Below the pieces are notes generated by a model. It was not told where the DNA came from. It saw only the letters and a program-made list of their open reading frames with translations, and did not search any database. Of a stretch of 64,000 bases of DNA, positions 11,328-22,472 are shown piece after piece. The position numbers were made by a program, and so were the translations under genes. Position 1 is the stretch's first letter, and the number at the start of each line of letters is the position of its first letter. The DNA comes from Melieria omissa (taxonomy: Eukaryota; Arthropoda; Insecta; Diptera; Ulidiidae): positions 13,044,701-13,108,700 of the forward strand of contig OZ020269.1 in NCBI GenBank assembly GCA_963971225.1, in the 5' to 3' direction.

Positions 11328-11707
11328 TGTAACGATGAGGCACTCTGTGCTGTGCTATGCTTTTGCAAGCATACTTTTAGGCATGCACTTTAGAGTACGG
11401 CCGGTTGGCTATAATTGCGATATGGCGAGGATGGTTCGCGAAGGTGATGAGCTGTGCTAGAACAATCCAGATAGAGAGTACAACTAGAATGTGCAAGAAA
11501 CATCGGCGCGATAAGAAAACAAGTATAAAAAGCAACAGTGGCCAAGTCTTAGTTAAATAAGCAAAGTAGTAACAAGTGTAGATACAAGCAAAGTGTAAAT
11601 CTGCAAATAAAGCGATTTTTGGTTTCTGACTGCGTTTTGCGCTGAGTAATTGAAGTGGTTTTATTTTCAAGCACAATTCAAAACGAAGAGAAGTCATTTT
11701 CGTAACA
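11328..11707 (+). mobile_element. Solo LTR, gypsy-type, 380 bp, TSD ATAC
   Basis: The LTR runs TGTAACGATGAGG...TTTTCGTAACA and is flanked by ATAC on both sides (11324-11327, 11708-11711), a 4 bp duplication typical of Ty3/gypsy insertions. TATAAAA is at 11524-11530 and AATAAA at 11606-11611, giving U3-R-U5 in plus orientation. Its U5 is close to those of the minus-strand copies at 17584, 20958 and 59644. U3 contains GCATACTTTTAGGC at 11369-11382, an exact match to the window's Su(Hw)-like motif. Loss of the internal region by LTR-LTR recombination is the usual explanation. Confidence 0.88.
11369..11382 (+). promoter_or_regulatory. Candidate Su(Hw) motif in LTR U3
   Basis: This is an exact GCATACTTTTAGGC within the solo LTR, about 150 bases upstream of its TATA box. 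In the Drosophila gypsy retrotransposon the Su(Hw) sites are in the 5' untranslated region rather than the LTR, so the position here is different. Binding is inferred from the motif only. Confidence 0.5.
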
Positions 11708-12164
11708 ATACTTTTTGAGGACCATCGGTAAAAAATGTTATATATTGTTTTTGTATATTAATAAAAAAAAACATTTGTCGAAAACAAAAAAATGGTTTTT
11801 TTCGCACTTTATAAAATATTTAAAACAAAATTTTTTTTCATTGAATTTTGATTGAATAGCAACGGTTCTGGTTCTTCAAATGGGAACATAAGGACAATTT
11901 TTTGTTTTCGGCCAATCAAGTCTCTTTGATTTCGACTGAAACTTTCTCTAAGCGATGTTTATGGATGTTTCTCTGTATTTGACTAAACTCTAGAAATCGA
12001 ATATTTTTTTATAAAAAATTTAATATTTTTATTATTCAAAAATGAAAAGTATGAACTCCAAAGTACACAAAAAATCATGTCTCAATTTGTATTTTTTTTT
12101 TACTTTTTTGTTTTAATTATATTGAAAACATTGAATAAGTAAAAACAAAAATAAAATCTAAAAA

Positions 12165-12212
12165 AATTATATTAACAATTCATTTGTTTTTTCTCTTTCC
12201 AGGTAAGCAATT
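12165..12212 (+). promoter_or_regulatory. Candidate recursive splice site
   Basis: A branch-point-like TTAAC near 12171-12175 is followed by a pyrimidine-rich tract and TTCTCTTTCCAG|GTAAGC, with the AG at 12201-12202 and GTAAGC starting at 12203. An acceptor fused directly to a strong donor is the consensus of recursive splice sites in long fly introns, where splicing removes the intron stepwise and leaves no exon. A second such site lies at 63504. It could instead be the acceptor of an ordinary exon beginning GTAAG, which is less likely given the perfect donor. Confidence 0.6.
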
Positions 12213-12537
12213 TTCTTCATTCACAACTCTTCTATCCTGAAAAGGTTAGTTGAATCCAGAAACCACATCGAAAGTCTCAACTCTAATGGTTTCCAACAAA
12301 TTTCAAGTAAAAATTGCCATTGAATTCATTCAATTCTTTTATATATAAAATTTTTATACTTAAGTTTAATTCACAGCTTTTTTTATAAACAACAACAATT
12401 ACAACTCATTTATGAATTTACTTGTGGTTTAAACAATAACAACAACAATATCGTTGAGGCGAATTTTCTTTGTGCAAACAACACTGAAGAAATTCGCCAG
12501 TTATTGTTTATTTTTTGAAGTGTTCAACATTGAGATG
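12213..12537. other. Unassigned AT-rich stretch
   Basis: This is AT-rich sequence with short AACAACAA runs. No gene or element end is recognised. Confidence 0.5.
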
Positions 12538-12678
12538 CAGTGACGCACGCAAGAAAGGGGTATGGGGGTTTCAGAACCCCTTTCAAATATCTTTGAAATA
12601 TCTTGAATATGGTTTCCACTGGCATTGGGCCCAAAAGTTATGTACAAAACCCAATATGGAATCCTTTGTGTGCCACTG
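12538..12678 (+). mobile_element. Small hAT-type MITE, 141 bp
   Basis: The termini CAGTGACGCACGCAAGA and (complement) CAGTGGCACACAAAGGA are an imperfect inverted pair. The interior has GGTTTCAGAACCCC, ATTGGGCCCAAAAGTTATGTAC and GGAATCCTTTGTGTGCC, shared in diverged form with the copies at 9659, 22348, 48868 and 49603. The flanks do not show a clear 8 bp duplication. It has no coding capacity. Confidence 0.65.
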
Positions 12679-13740
12679 CCGTGATTTATAAATATATTTT
12701 CTTATATATGTAATAGTCATTTAAATTTGTGTACTTGTAAATGTTTCAACATTTACTGCTGTCTACATGAACGTAAAATGTTTGCGCGTTCGCATCGTGT
12801 TTCCGGCGAATTAAAGACACAATGAGCTCAACACTTGGCAGCTCATGGAAGCCTGCAGTGCAGTAATTACCTGATTGTGGATGCAGGTGCCCGAGCAGCT
12901 CAGCCCGCATTGATGCATAATTGTGCAAATCGAGCGTTCTGTGAGCGAACATTTTGAGGCGTTAAATGCTCGATTGCAGCTGTAGTTGATGAACTATTGG
13001 AACTGCTGAACGGCATCAACAGATCGAATGGGTTTATTGATTCAAATTCCAATAAGAGACAGTTGAATGTTTCATCAACTTACGCATGTATGAGGAAGGA
13101 AAAAAAGAATGAGAGGGAATTTTTAAATATTTGAAAAAATATCTATAACCATTTTCATTTGTGTGAGCCTTTGGTTCTTCTCGGAATCATAGAATAAACA
13201 CACAAAATTTTCATATAAAATGTTTTACTACTTTCTTGTTTGTGCCACTTTTTTCTGCACGTTTACATTCTGGTTTTTGCTGTCTGTTTGTGGTGTGGAG
13301 ATTTTTTTTAATTTATTTTGGAGGAATATCATTTCTGTTGACTCGTTGCCGTTGCATTCATGATGAACGCCGTAAATTTCACACATCTGCTTTTTATGCA
13401 GCGCAGTGCTGCTTGTTCGCATTTATTGAAACATTAAGACGAAAGTTTACATATTTAAATGTGATTTAGTGGCACTTATGGCCACGTTGGTGGCGCAACG
13501 GGGGGGCAAGTGTCCACTGCACCATTGAGCAGATGTGGGTTTTTATGTTTTTCCGAATAAATGCATAAGTTGGACGCATGTAAGTGCCGCATTGGGCCAA
13601 ATTGTCTGAGCTGGAGCCAACAGCGCATTTCGTTTGCTCGTTGGGTCATAAATTTTAATGTTCAATATTTGATGTAAAGTATGGGAATTGAACAACAAAT
13701 GTTTTGTGGTTTGTGTAGAATGTGGGAAGAGGACATGTGG
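12679..13740. other. Single-copy DNA without identifiable gene
   Basis: This is moderately GC-balanced sequence with ORFs up to 77 codons on both strands, none with a recognisable domain or biased composition. It is a candidate for host regulatory sequence because it has few repeats. Nothing definite is seen. Confidence 0.45.
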
Positions 13741-14455
13741 GGGGTTTTTTTTATATACCTATATTTTTTTTTAACAAAAAATATTTTATGTTTACACTTT
13801 TATTTTTGATTTTTTTATTATAATATCTTTATGAGTTTTGAAACTTTGAGTTTTTTATTGTTCCAATTTTTTATTTTTATTTTTATATTTTTATATTTTT
13901 TATTTTTATATTTTTGTATTTTTTGTATTTAGTTTCTATATTTTTAATGTCAATATTGCTATATATAACTTTTATATATAGTATCGTTTTTTATTATTTT
14001 ATTATTTTATTTTATTATTTGTTAATTTTTTATTTTATTTATTTATTATTTATTTTATTTATTTATTTTCTATTTTATTTATTTATTTGTTTTTAGTAAA
14101 TTTTTATTTTTGTATTTTATAAATTTCTTTATTTATATTTTTTTTTTATTTTTGCTATTTTCTTTATTTTTTGGTGGGATTCTATACCTTTGAGTTCGTT
14201 TTTGCATTTCCATATTTTTAACATTTATTTTTAAAATTTTCTAAATTTTGATTTTCTCTAATTTTTTGTTTATGTTTTGGGGTATTTTTAGTTTTGCTAG
14301 TTCCTTTCTTATTTTTCCATAACAACCAGTTACCGGGTTTCGGCCCGCCAGAAAAGCTCCCTGTTCATATTTCTTTTACATGATTTTATATTCAATTTTT
14401 CCTATTTCTATTTTAAGTTTTTGTATTTGTTATATTTATATTTATTTATTTTTTA
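13741..14455. repeat. T-rich low-complexity tract
   Basis: The plus strand is dominated by TTTTAT, TTTATTTA and TATTTTTAT strings with very little A-run or G/C content. Reading frames here are Phe/Leu/Ile/Tyr strings. A short GC island with CCGGGTTTCGGCCCG lies near 14333-14350. Confidence 0.8.
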
Positions 14456-15852
14456 CACTCCAAGAATACTGAGTTGGATCTACACGGCGATCATGAGGCC
14501 TATGAAAACATATGTCTCAGTTGTCTGGACAAGCAAAACCAATCAACAGTCCATTGTCAAGGCGCTCAGTACGCTCCAGAGATTAGCATGTTTATGCATG
14601 ACTGGGGCTATGAGAACGTGTCCAACAGCATCCATGGGGGTTCTGCTTGGACTTATACCTCTTCACATACATATACAAACCCAGGCGAAGAGTGCAATCC
14701 TACGGATGACTGAAAACAATATCGGGGCTGGAGGATTTTTGGGCCGTAAGAAATATGACTAATAAGAAATATTACTAATATTCGTAAGAAATATTACTAA
14801 TATTCTTACGAACCAGTATCCAGAGATAGCAATACCGAGGGACACAAACAATCACACCGAAGTTAAGTTTTATCAAAAGATTCAAAAACCGAACTTATTA
14901 AGAAAGGGAACTGGGTAGGGATATCAGAAACGTATCTGATAAACCAGTACATGATAACCTGGTACACGGAAAGATCCCTTACAGATGAATGTACCGGTAT
15001 TGGTGTATATGGGCCGAGTATTACATACTCAAAACCCACGGGTAAGCACACAACAATATTACAAGCGGAGATATACGCTATTGAAACGTGTGCTTACTTC
15101 AACTTAGCGAGGAACTACCGAAATCGGAGAGTTGCGATCCTGTCTGATAGCCAAGCGGCAATCAGGGCACTAAGCTCTTACCAGGTATTCTCGAAACTGG
15201 TGATAGAATGCCTTGAAAAGCTTAATGAGCTAGGCGTGCACAATCAGGTATGGGTCCTCTGGGTTCCGGGCCACGCAGGTATAGTAAGAAACGAAGCGGC
15301 CGATGAACTTGCAAGAAGGGGCGCCTCAACCCCATTCGTCGGCCTAGAACCTTTTTGTGGATTGGAAAGGGAACCTTATCAATCCTAACCAGGAAAGACG
15401 AGATAATCAGCACGAATAAATACTGGGACAATCAACCCGGTCTGGAACATTCCAAATTATCGGGTCATATATAAGGAAAAGATTCGAGGAATGTATGAGT
15501 TTATCAAAGAATAACCAAGAATCATTACAGGTATTATGACAGGGCATTGTATGTTGAATTATCACCTAACCAAACTAGGAATCTGTGAAAACGGACATTG
15601 CAGGTTCTGTTCGAAAATGAAACTGCAATGCACATATTAGGAGAATGCCCTGTACTTATGCATGATCGGAAGAAGCACCTAGGGGAATACCTCGTCAGAG
15701 GTGCGAACTGGGACTCCCCAGAGGTATAGGAGATATACTAAAGTTCCTCTCGGTAGTTGGGCTCACAGATGAACTGTGAGTCCATGAAGGGGGCACAATA
15801 GATCTTTAGGTCGCGTTGCAGTATCCCCACTAATAATAATAATAATAATATT
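14456..15852 (+). mobile_element. 5'-truncated LINE of the R1/I/LOA group with RNase H
   Basis: The element starts inside the C-terminal part of ORF2 (SWIYTAIMRPMKTYVSVVW, the region after the reverse transcriptase fingers/palm). It continues through an RNase HI domain and a zinc-knuckle-like C-terminus (CRFC then a Cys/His-rich stretch in shifted frames near 15600-15660). It ends after GTTGCAGTATCCCCAC with a (TAA)n/(ATA)n tail at 15830-15852, as expected for I/R1/LOA-type LINEs. Short repeats of AAGAAATATTACTAATATTC interrupt it near 14752-14812. It is 5'-truncated and frame-disrupted, hence immobile. Confidence 0.82.
14951..15388 (+). pseudogene. RNase HI domain of LINE ORF2 (decayed)
   Basis: The translation from 14951 shows the RNase H landmarks in order: WYTERSLTDE where the family has a YTDGS-type motif, AEIYAIETC with the second acidic residue, LSDSQAAIRAL with the third, and WVPGHAGIVRNEAADELAR with the His and final Asp. 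The first catalytic Asp is replaced by Glu-Arg (TER instead of TDG), which should cripple activity. The frame ends at 15388, while homologous sequence continues in other frames. In intact elements this domain degrades the RNA of the RNA:cDNA hybrid. Upstream, 14456-14762 holds the preceding ORF2 segment in another frame. Confidence 0.82.
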
Positions 15853-16640
15853 TAATTTTCATTTTTATACATTTATCGTTTACTGGGTTTGAATTTTCCG
15901 TGTTCTTATATCTTTATTTATATTTTTCCTATTATTATATATTTTATTTTCGTATTGTTTACTTTTTGCCGTATTAATTTTTTGAATTTTTGTATTTTTA
16001 ATTTGCAAATTTTTAAAATTTTTTTAAATATAGTTTTTTTGGTATTTTAGTTAAGTGTTATTAAATCTACAAATTTTTATTTTTAAATTGTTCGAGTTCT
16101 TTTATTCATATATTTTTTAGTTATATTTTTCGTATTCTTATAGTTTTAAAGTTTTCTACTACTTTTTATTTGACTTTTTATATATTTAAGGTTTTTATTT
16201 TATATTTTTTCTATAGTTGTGGGGGGTTTTTTTAAATACTTTTATGCTTTTCCAATTTTATATTTTGTGTAAATTTTCCCGTTTTGTAATTTTTTGTTTT
16301 TTATTTATTTTTTTAATTTTAATTTTGTTTTTATTTTGTTTTTATTTCTATAATTTCTCATTTTAACCCTGAGATTTTTTCGTTGCCATTTTATTGTTTG
16401 TATTTTTTAACATTCTGTCAGTACTATGTCTTTTATTTTCATAACTTTTTATTTTTGTATAATACTTTTTGCGTTTAAATTTTTAATTTTTATATATTTT
16501 CATTTAATATATTTATTTATTAAATTTCAATGAATAATAATAATTTTAATGGAAATAATTCATTTATGAAATTAAGTTTATAATTTTGTTTGTGTTTTTT
16601 GTTTTACACTTTAAACTTACACTTTTATGTTTTATTGAAA
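15853..16640. repeat. T-rich low-complexity tract
   Basis: This is the same TTTTAT/ATTTTT composition as 13741-14455; the LINE fragment appears to have inserted into one long T-rich region. No gene is present. Confidence 0.8.
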
Positions 16641-17480
16641 AAAGAAAAAAATTTTTTTATTTCTTAAAAAGAACAAAAAAAAATACAGTCGTGTCTGGAT
16701 ATAGTGAACTAATTATTGCAAGGCCTGTTCACAGTATCGAGGTTGTTCACTATATCAAGGTTAACATTTTTGTTCAAAAACTCGTTTTATTTGCTCCAAA
16801 TATCCTTTTTGTTTTTTGCTTGAAAATGTTTTTCCATATTTAGAGGCTCGATGTCAACATTTGGGTGTTCACTATATCGAGGTGTTCACTATATCGGGTG
16901 TTCACTGTACCCAGACACTACTGTAATAATTATAAAAAAAATTTATTTAATTTTTTTAATTTTTAATGTTTTTTTTGATGTTTCTTATATTTTTGGGTTT
17001 TTATTTTTTTCCTTTTTCATTTGTATAGTTTGGTTTGTAATATTTTATTTCGGTTTTTTTATTTACTCTTTCTCAAATGAAGAAAAAAAAAAAAATTTTT
17101 TATTTCTTAAAAAGAACAAAAAAAAATAATAATAATAATAAAAAAATATATTTAATTTTTTTTAATTTTTAATGTTTTTTGTTGATGTTTCTTATATTTT
17201 TGGGTTTTTATTTTTTTCCTTTTTCATTTGTATATTTTGGTTTGTAATATTTTATTTCTGTTTTTTTATTTACTCTTTCTCAAATGAAAAATGGAAAAAA
17301 TTTTTTTTTATTTCTTAAAAAGAACAAAAAAAAGTAATAATAATAAAAAAAATATATTTAATTTTTTTAATTTTTTATGTTTTTTTTTAATGTTTCTTAT
17401 ATTTTTGGATTTTTATTTTTTCCCTTTTTCATTTGTATATTTTGGTTTGTAATATTTTATTTCGGTTTTTTTTTTATTTT
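16641..17480. repeat. Tandem repeat, about 205 bp unit, AT-rich
   Basis: About three and a half copies are seen. The landmark TTTCTTAAAAAGAACAAAAA occurs near 16660, 17103 and 17311. The block TGTTTCTTATATTTTTGG recurs near 16979, 17187 and 17393. Subtracting the 240 bp added by the MITE at 16686 from the first interval gives about 203 bp, matching the second interval of 208 bp. The unit is poly-A/poly-T rich and non-coding. Confidence 0.85.
16686..16923. mobile_element. pogo/Tc1-type MITE, 238 bp, TA TSD
   Basis: The ends are CAGTCGTGTCTGGATATAGT and (complement) CAGTAGTGTCTGGGTACAGT, flanked by TA on both sides (16684-16685, 16924-16925). GTTCACTATATCGAGG-type motifs recur about five times in both orientations near the ends and may be transposase contacts. 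The TA duplication with CAGT... ends is the pogo/Tigger signature. There is no ORF, so mobility would need a transposase in trans. Confidence 0.85.
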
Positions 17481-17583
17481 TAAACCTCTATAATTGCATA
17501 ATTTGCATTTTTTTTTAATTTTTGTACATATTAATTTTTTATATTTTTTTAACTTTATATTTTAATAATTTTTTCGTTCATAG

Positions 17584-17735
17584 TGTTACGAAAATAACTT
17601 CTCTATGTTCCTATCTGGATTGTGCTTGAAAATAAAACCACTTCAATTACTCAACGCAAACCGCATTCCAAATCCAACAATCACTTTATTTACAAATTTA
17701 CACTTGGGACTACTTTACACTACTAGGCTTTCTCC
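17584..17735 (-). mobile_element. Partial gypsy-type LTR, reverse orientation
   Basis: The plus strand begins TGTTACGAAAATAACTTCTC, the complement of the LTR 3' end. It keeps the U5/R portion through CAATCACTTTATTTAC, the complement of an AATAAA signal. Similarity to the 11328 LTR fades after about 17735, so most of U3 is lost or diverged. Confidence 0.75.
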
Positions 17736-19600
17736 ATCTATATAAATTTAAGTGTTCCTAATAGTAGCAAGTTTTCATTATTTGTTGTTGCTGCTTCATT
17801 CTCAACGACGAATTTTTAATTAAAGTTCCACAAAATTCTTCTTCATTCTTTATTTACACAAAAAGTGTGCACAGCTCGTGACATGTGCAACATAATTCAT
17901 GTGACAGCCATAACAATGATTTTTTTTTTGCAATGGCAACAACAACAGGAACTTTCTGGCAGCAGGAAAACCGTGAACCAGTCAGGCTGCCAATACGAAC
18001 AGCGTCGTACACCAGTCGAGAACGCACACTGGGCGAGTGCGCCGAAATGCGGCCACGCTCTGTCATACCGTTCGCCACCACCGCATGTCACAGATGCATC
18101 AGAGTCTGTCGCCACTGCTCGCACTTCTCTGCCCACACGTTAGCAAATAACGTGCGAATTTTGTTGTTACAAAGTTGTTGTTAATGTTTTTTTTTGTATA
18201 TTTTTTGGATACAAATTGACAACATTTGACATTTAGCATCGTCACGTAAGTTACACTTGTAAACAACATGCATCCACTTTGCGCCCGTCACACTTTAACT
18301 CCCACTTTCATCCCAGTTGTTTCCGTTTAACTTTGTCGTTGTTGTGTTGTTATTGTTGTTGCAGCGAATCGTAAATCTTAGCTACGAGTTGCTGGCAATT
18401 GTGGCGCACATCAAATGGATTTTTGTTGGTCTGTGTCCTTGTTTTTTTTTTTTGGTTGACTGTTGCTAGTTGCTTCCTTCAGCCCTTGGCTGTTGTTGTT
18501 GGTGTTATTGTTGCTGCTGCTGCTGTGTCGCAATTTGTTGCCTTCGCCTTGGCTGTGACATTAGTGGATTAGATATGCCAACAACAGCAACAGCCAACAG
18601 TCTAACAATAAGATTCAACAGCAGCAGCTGCAACAACAACAACTACACAAAAACCATGTAATGCGCCAACCAAAACTCAATATTACTTATAGCATCAACA
18701 ACAACAACAATAGTAGCAGCTGTGTCTGTTGCTGTTGCTTGGCATTGCTCATTGCAACTTCAATTCGAAACGTGATACATGGCACTAATGCCACAAAATA
18801 CAAAATGGCGCTCATGCTGGCGCCTTCAACTTGAGTTGTGCTGTTGTTGTTGTTGGGCCCGCTGCAACTGTCGAAATGAGCAAATAATGTGCAACATTTT
18901 GCACGTTACATATTGACACACAAATACAAACATATTTCACGCTAAGGTGACCAATTGTTGGAATTATCTCTGGCAGCTTTAAAGTAAAATTGCCAATTCA
19001 CAACTTTCGATAGCAAAACTGTGTGGCATGGTCACCTTAAACGCCACACATGTGCGACAGCACAAACATTATACATTTTCAACATGCAACTGCCAGCGGA
19101 AGTGTATGCGATATTTGCTACATTTGATGTAGTGTTACTTGTCGTTGTTGTTGTTGTTGTTGTTATGTTTTAGCATACAACAACGTTGGTTGGTGTCAGT
19201 TGGCTGCTGTATTGTACTGTAAATGAAAAACGCATAGACGTAGGAAATTTGCATTTAATTTGAAATTGAAAGCTGTCGCACACACAGAGAAAGGGAGGCA
19301 CGTAGAGAGCGAGAGGTGGAGAGAGAGATAAGAACTTGAAACGAAGTATATGGCGCAGTGAATTGCAGCAATGGACACTTTAGAAAAAGTGAAGTAGTAA
19401 AAATAGAGAATCAAAAATTTAAAGCAGTGACGTCAGTGACTCAAAAATTTGCTGTAAAATTGATCGATTTATTGTTGGCGCCAAAGCGAAAAACACGAAA
19501 TGCAAAGAGAGCAAACGAAAAGGGCGTAATTGATTGCATTTTAATGCTTCTTAAGTGGCGTCCAGTCATTGGGGAATTTTAGTAATTTGAACAGCAGTTT
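17736..19600. other. Single-copy DNA with GTT and CAA microsatellites
   Basis: Coordinates 17860-18180 hold overlapping ORFs up to 99 codons on both strands, without a recognisable family. GTT runs lie near 18343-18360 and 19145-19164, and CAG/CAA runs near 18480-18650. It has fewer repeats than its surroundings. No gene can be supported. Confidence 0.45.
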
Positions 19601-21684
19601 TTGGTTTTCTCTTTTCAACGTCATTCCTTTAGGTAGCATGGAGCTTTAAGAAGCTTTAATCACTTGTGACTTTATTAGGAAGAAAGCTTTACATACAGTC
19701 TTAAAGATTAAAGTTAGACTTTTTTAGAGTGTACTGAACCCTTTAGCCCTTAAAAGTGGTTCAAGGCGCTTATCGCTTATGGGGTCTTTAAGTTCAATAC
19801 AGCTAGTAGCATTGGTTTAATCTTCTGTCTTCAGAAAGAAGAAAACTTCACATATAGCCTTAAGGACTTCAGTTGAACTTTTTTACAGTGTACTGAACCC
19901 TCTTACCCCTTAGGGATTGGACACTCTTAGAGGTAGAGTGTCCAACCCCTAAGAGTGTCTACACTTCTTTTTCCTAACCTTATATATCCTTCCTGAACCA
20001 GCGCAATGCCTCGTATTTATAGGGGTATCTATTCGTTAAAAAAGTGCTTATCGCTTAAGAGATCATGGGGTCGTTTGGTACAATCCAGCAATAACCATTC
20101 TTCGGCTCGCGAGTACCACTGGTTTTATCTTTTGTCTTCAGAAAGAAGAGAGCTCCACATATAGTCTTAAACATTTCATTTGAATGTTTTTACAATCAAT
20201 CTGCTAACAAGTGAGAGTGCCTAGAGGTGCTTATTGCTTATGTTTCTTATTAAGGAAGCATAGGACCTTAAGGCTCTATTAGCGATTCATGGAATGATTA
20301 TCACAATGAAGTGATCTTCTTATCCGTTAGATAGTCCTTTAAGGGACTTGCTTATCGTTAAAGGCCCTTATCTTGGAATTGAAGGATCTTAAGGTTAAAT
20401 CTCTTGACCTTCGAAAGGAACGAAGCTTGACGTACAGTCTTCGAAATGTTAGTTGAACTTTTTTACCATATGTTTAATCCTCTAACCCTTACGAAGATCT
20501 TAAGGAATGCTCCAGTGATGACCATTCTGCTACTCGCAAGTGGAAAGTGATGATCAGTAGCACAAGAAATGACCAGTGATGGCTCCAGAGGCTCAGGAGA
20601 TTAGACCATTGATGGCCATTCTACCTATTCGCGACTATCGATTTGTCATCACTCGGTACTCACGAGTAACGGAATGGTCATCACTGGTTTAATCTGTTGT
20701 CCCTTCACAGGGGGGGAAAAAATCACTCTTAAAAATTATACATAGTTCAACTTTTCTATAGAGTTCTCAATCTTCAAATACGTTAGAGAGTCCCTTAAGG
20801 TGCTTATCGTTGAAGGCTATTTTCTAGGGATTAATGGTTTTAAGGTGTAATCTCTTGGTCTTCACAACGAAGGAAGCTTTACGTACTGTCTTCGAATGTT
20901 AGTTGAACTTTTTACAGTGTATTTAATTGTCTCACTCCTCAGAAAAACTTATGGTATTGTTACGAAAATCCCAAGTTTTCCAAGGTTCGTTTGGATTGTG
21001 TTTGAAAATAAAACAACTTCAATTATTCAGCACAAAACGCAGTCAGAAACTAACAATCACTTTATTTACAGATTTACATTTCGCTTGTATCTACACTTGT
21101 TACCACTTTGCTTGCTCAACACAGACTCGACTCTTGCGCTGCACACTGCTGCTTTTATGCTAATTTTCTGATCGGCCGAAGTTTCTTCTCATCAATCTTT
21201 GCTCACAAGTAGCAGAATGGTCATCACTGTTTTAATCTCTTGTGCGTGATTCATTACGTGATTCATTAGAAAGTCCCTCAATGTGCTGATTGCTGAAGGC
21301 TCTTATCTAGGGATTGTAGGGTCTTAAGGTTACATTTCTTGGCCTTCACAAGAAAGGAAGCTTAACGTACAATCTTCGAAATGTTAGTTGAACTTTTTTA
21401 CAGTGTAGTCAATCTTCTAACCCCTAAGAAAAACTAAGGTTATGATCCAGTGATGACCACTCTGCCTACTCGCGAGAATCTACAAGTAGATTCAGGATGG
21501 GCAGGCAGGATGGTCATCACTGAGCCTCTTCTTTTGAGCCCTCACGAGGAAGGAAGCTTCACATACGTCTTAAGAATTTCACTCAAATTTTTTTAAAGTA
21601 TACTTAACTTAAAATTCTAAAAGTTCAATATTGCTTAGGGTATTCTCAAACGATTTTAACTCATCAAATGGCGTCTTTCCAGTG
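19600..21684. repeat. Old degenerate tandem repeat field
   Basis: A segment of the form GAAGCTT-AC-TACAGTCTT, then GTTGAACTTTTTTACAGTGTA and a CCTCTAACCCCTTA-like block, recurs diverged near 19685, 19847, 20151, 20424, 20873, 21357 and 21553. A second motif CAGTGATGACCATTCTGC-TACTCGC appears in both orientations near 20513, 20640, 21205, 21445 and 21500. A hairpin with an 11 bp perfect stem (TTGGACACTCT/AGAGTGTCCAA) spans 19917-19945. A partial LTR interrupts the field at 20958. Confidence 0.75.
20958..21195 (-). mobile_element. Partial gypsy-type LTR, reverse orientation
   Basis: The plus strand starts TGTTACGAAAATCCCAAG and continues through the shared U5/R segment (CAATCACTTTATTTACAG). 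It reaches the region matching the TATA-proximal part of the 11328 LTR (GCTTTTATGCTAATTTTCTGATCGGCCG). It then loses similarity, so it is truncated in U3. Confidence 0.75.
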
Positions 21685-21870
21685 ATGTCTGTGGAAGCTG
21701 TGGAGATGAAGGAGAAGTAGATACGATATCATACTCTCTGTGCTACTGTGCAGCTCTGTAAGGGGCACAGACTCCATACTTTGAGGCTTAGACTCCTGAC
21801 GTACCTGGCTAGTCGAAATACCGTATCAGCTCTCAGTCGTTTGGAGTTCGAACTGGTTTGGCTTGGATTG
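21685..21870 (+). pseudogene. LINE ORF2 C-terminal zinc-knuckle relic
   Basis: The plus strand from 21685 reads CGSCGDEGEVDTIS, then LCYCAAL. This is the Cys/His cluster found at the C-terminus of R1/LOA/I-type ORF2 proteins ('C-x2-C...H-F-L-C-x-C-PAL'). After a frame change it continues with HRLHTLRLRLLTYL and SALSRLEFELVWLG, the usual tail after the knuckle. The His is replaced by Tyr-Ser and frames shift, so it is a fossil. The rest of the element is not recognisable on either side. Confidence 0.65.
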
Positions 21871-22347
21871 AGACTGCGGGTTAGCTTCAGAGGACAACAA
21901 AAAGACATTCATAATGAGTCTTTTTGGCCTTAGAGTGAAGGTTCGGTCTGTGCCGCACACACATCCTTACCTGACTAATCCTCATTTAACACTTAGTTAG
22001 AGGTTTAGTTTAGGTTAGGAGTTTTTTTTATTTTATAGAGTTGGAAACCCACTAAAACAATCTTCCTACTGTCCGTTGTTCCCAATAGAATCGTCATAAT
22101 CATTAGGCATTTCGTCAGGAGGTGGTCGAAGCTAAAAACGTAATTGTTTATTAGAGTGACAGTAACTGGTTAGTGGTCATAACTGGTCACGGGTCATCAC
22201 TGATAATTTAGGCCATGATTTCGAACAATATACGAAGTCCTCGTAGTTACTGACAGTGTCCTGGGTCAGGTTAGGTATGAGAGTTACATTTGGTACCAAG
22301 TTTGTTGAGTACATTCTTTCGCTCATGCTCGGGCCTATACGACCCTG
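21871..22347. other. Unassigned, probably LINE 3' flank and old repeat
   Basis: Sequence following the LINE relic contains a few GGTTAGG-type strings and TGGTCATAACTGGTCACGGGTCATCACTG, which echoes the repeat field to its left. No gene is seen. Confidence 0.4.
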
Positions 22348-22472
22348 CAATGTCGCTCACAGGGGCAGGTTTTAGGGTTCAAATCTCCCAAATTCAAAAA
22401 TTGCTGATACAAAATATCGTTTCAAACTCCTTTCCCCCCTGCCCCCCAAATGAAATCCTGTGTGCGCCACAG
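22348..22472 (+). mobile_element. Small hAT-type MITE, diverged copy
   Basis: The left end CAATGTCGCTCACAGGGG and right end (complement) CTGTGGCGCACACAGGATTT form an imperfect inverted pair matching the CAGTGGCGCACACAGG-type ends of the copies at 9659 and 12538. The right side carries AAATGAAATCCTGTGTGC, the family hallmark. No exact target duplication is visible. Confidence 0.6.

Larger units (their letters stand above)
11030..12010. repeat. Diverged tandem duplication interrupted by a solo LTR
   Basis: The segment starting with TTTTGAGGACAGTGG near 11040 recurs as TTTTTGAGGACCATCGG near 11712. The downstream blocks GATTTCGAyTgaA and GGATGTTTCTCTGTATTTGA-like sequence recur at about 11205/11928 and 11250/11965. 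The two copies sit on either side of the LTR at 11328-11707. They are strongly diverged, so the duplication is old. Confidence 0.6.
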
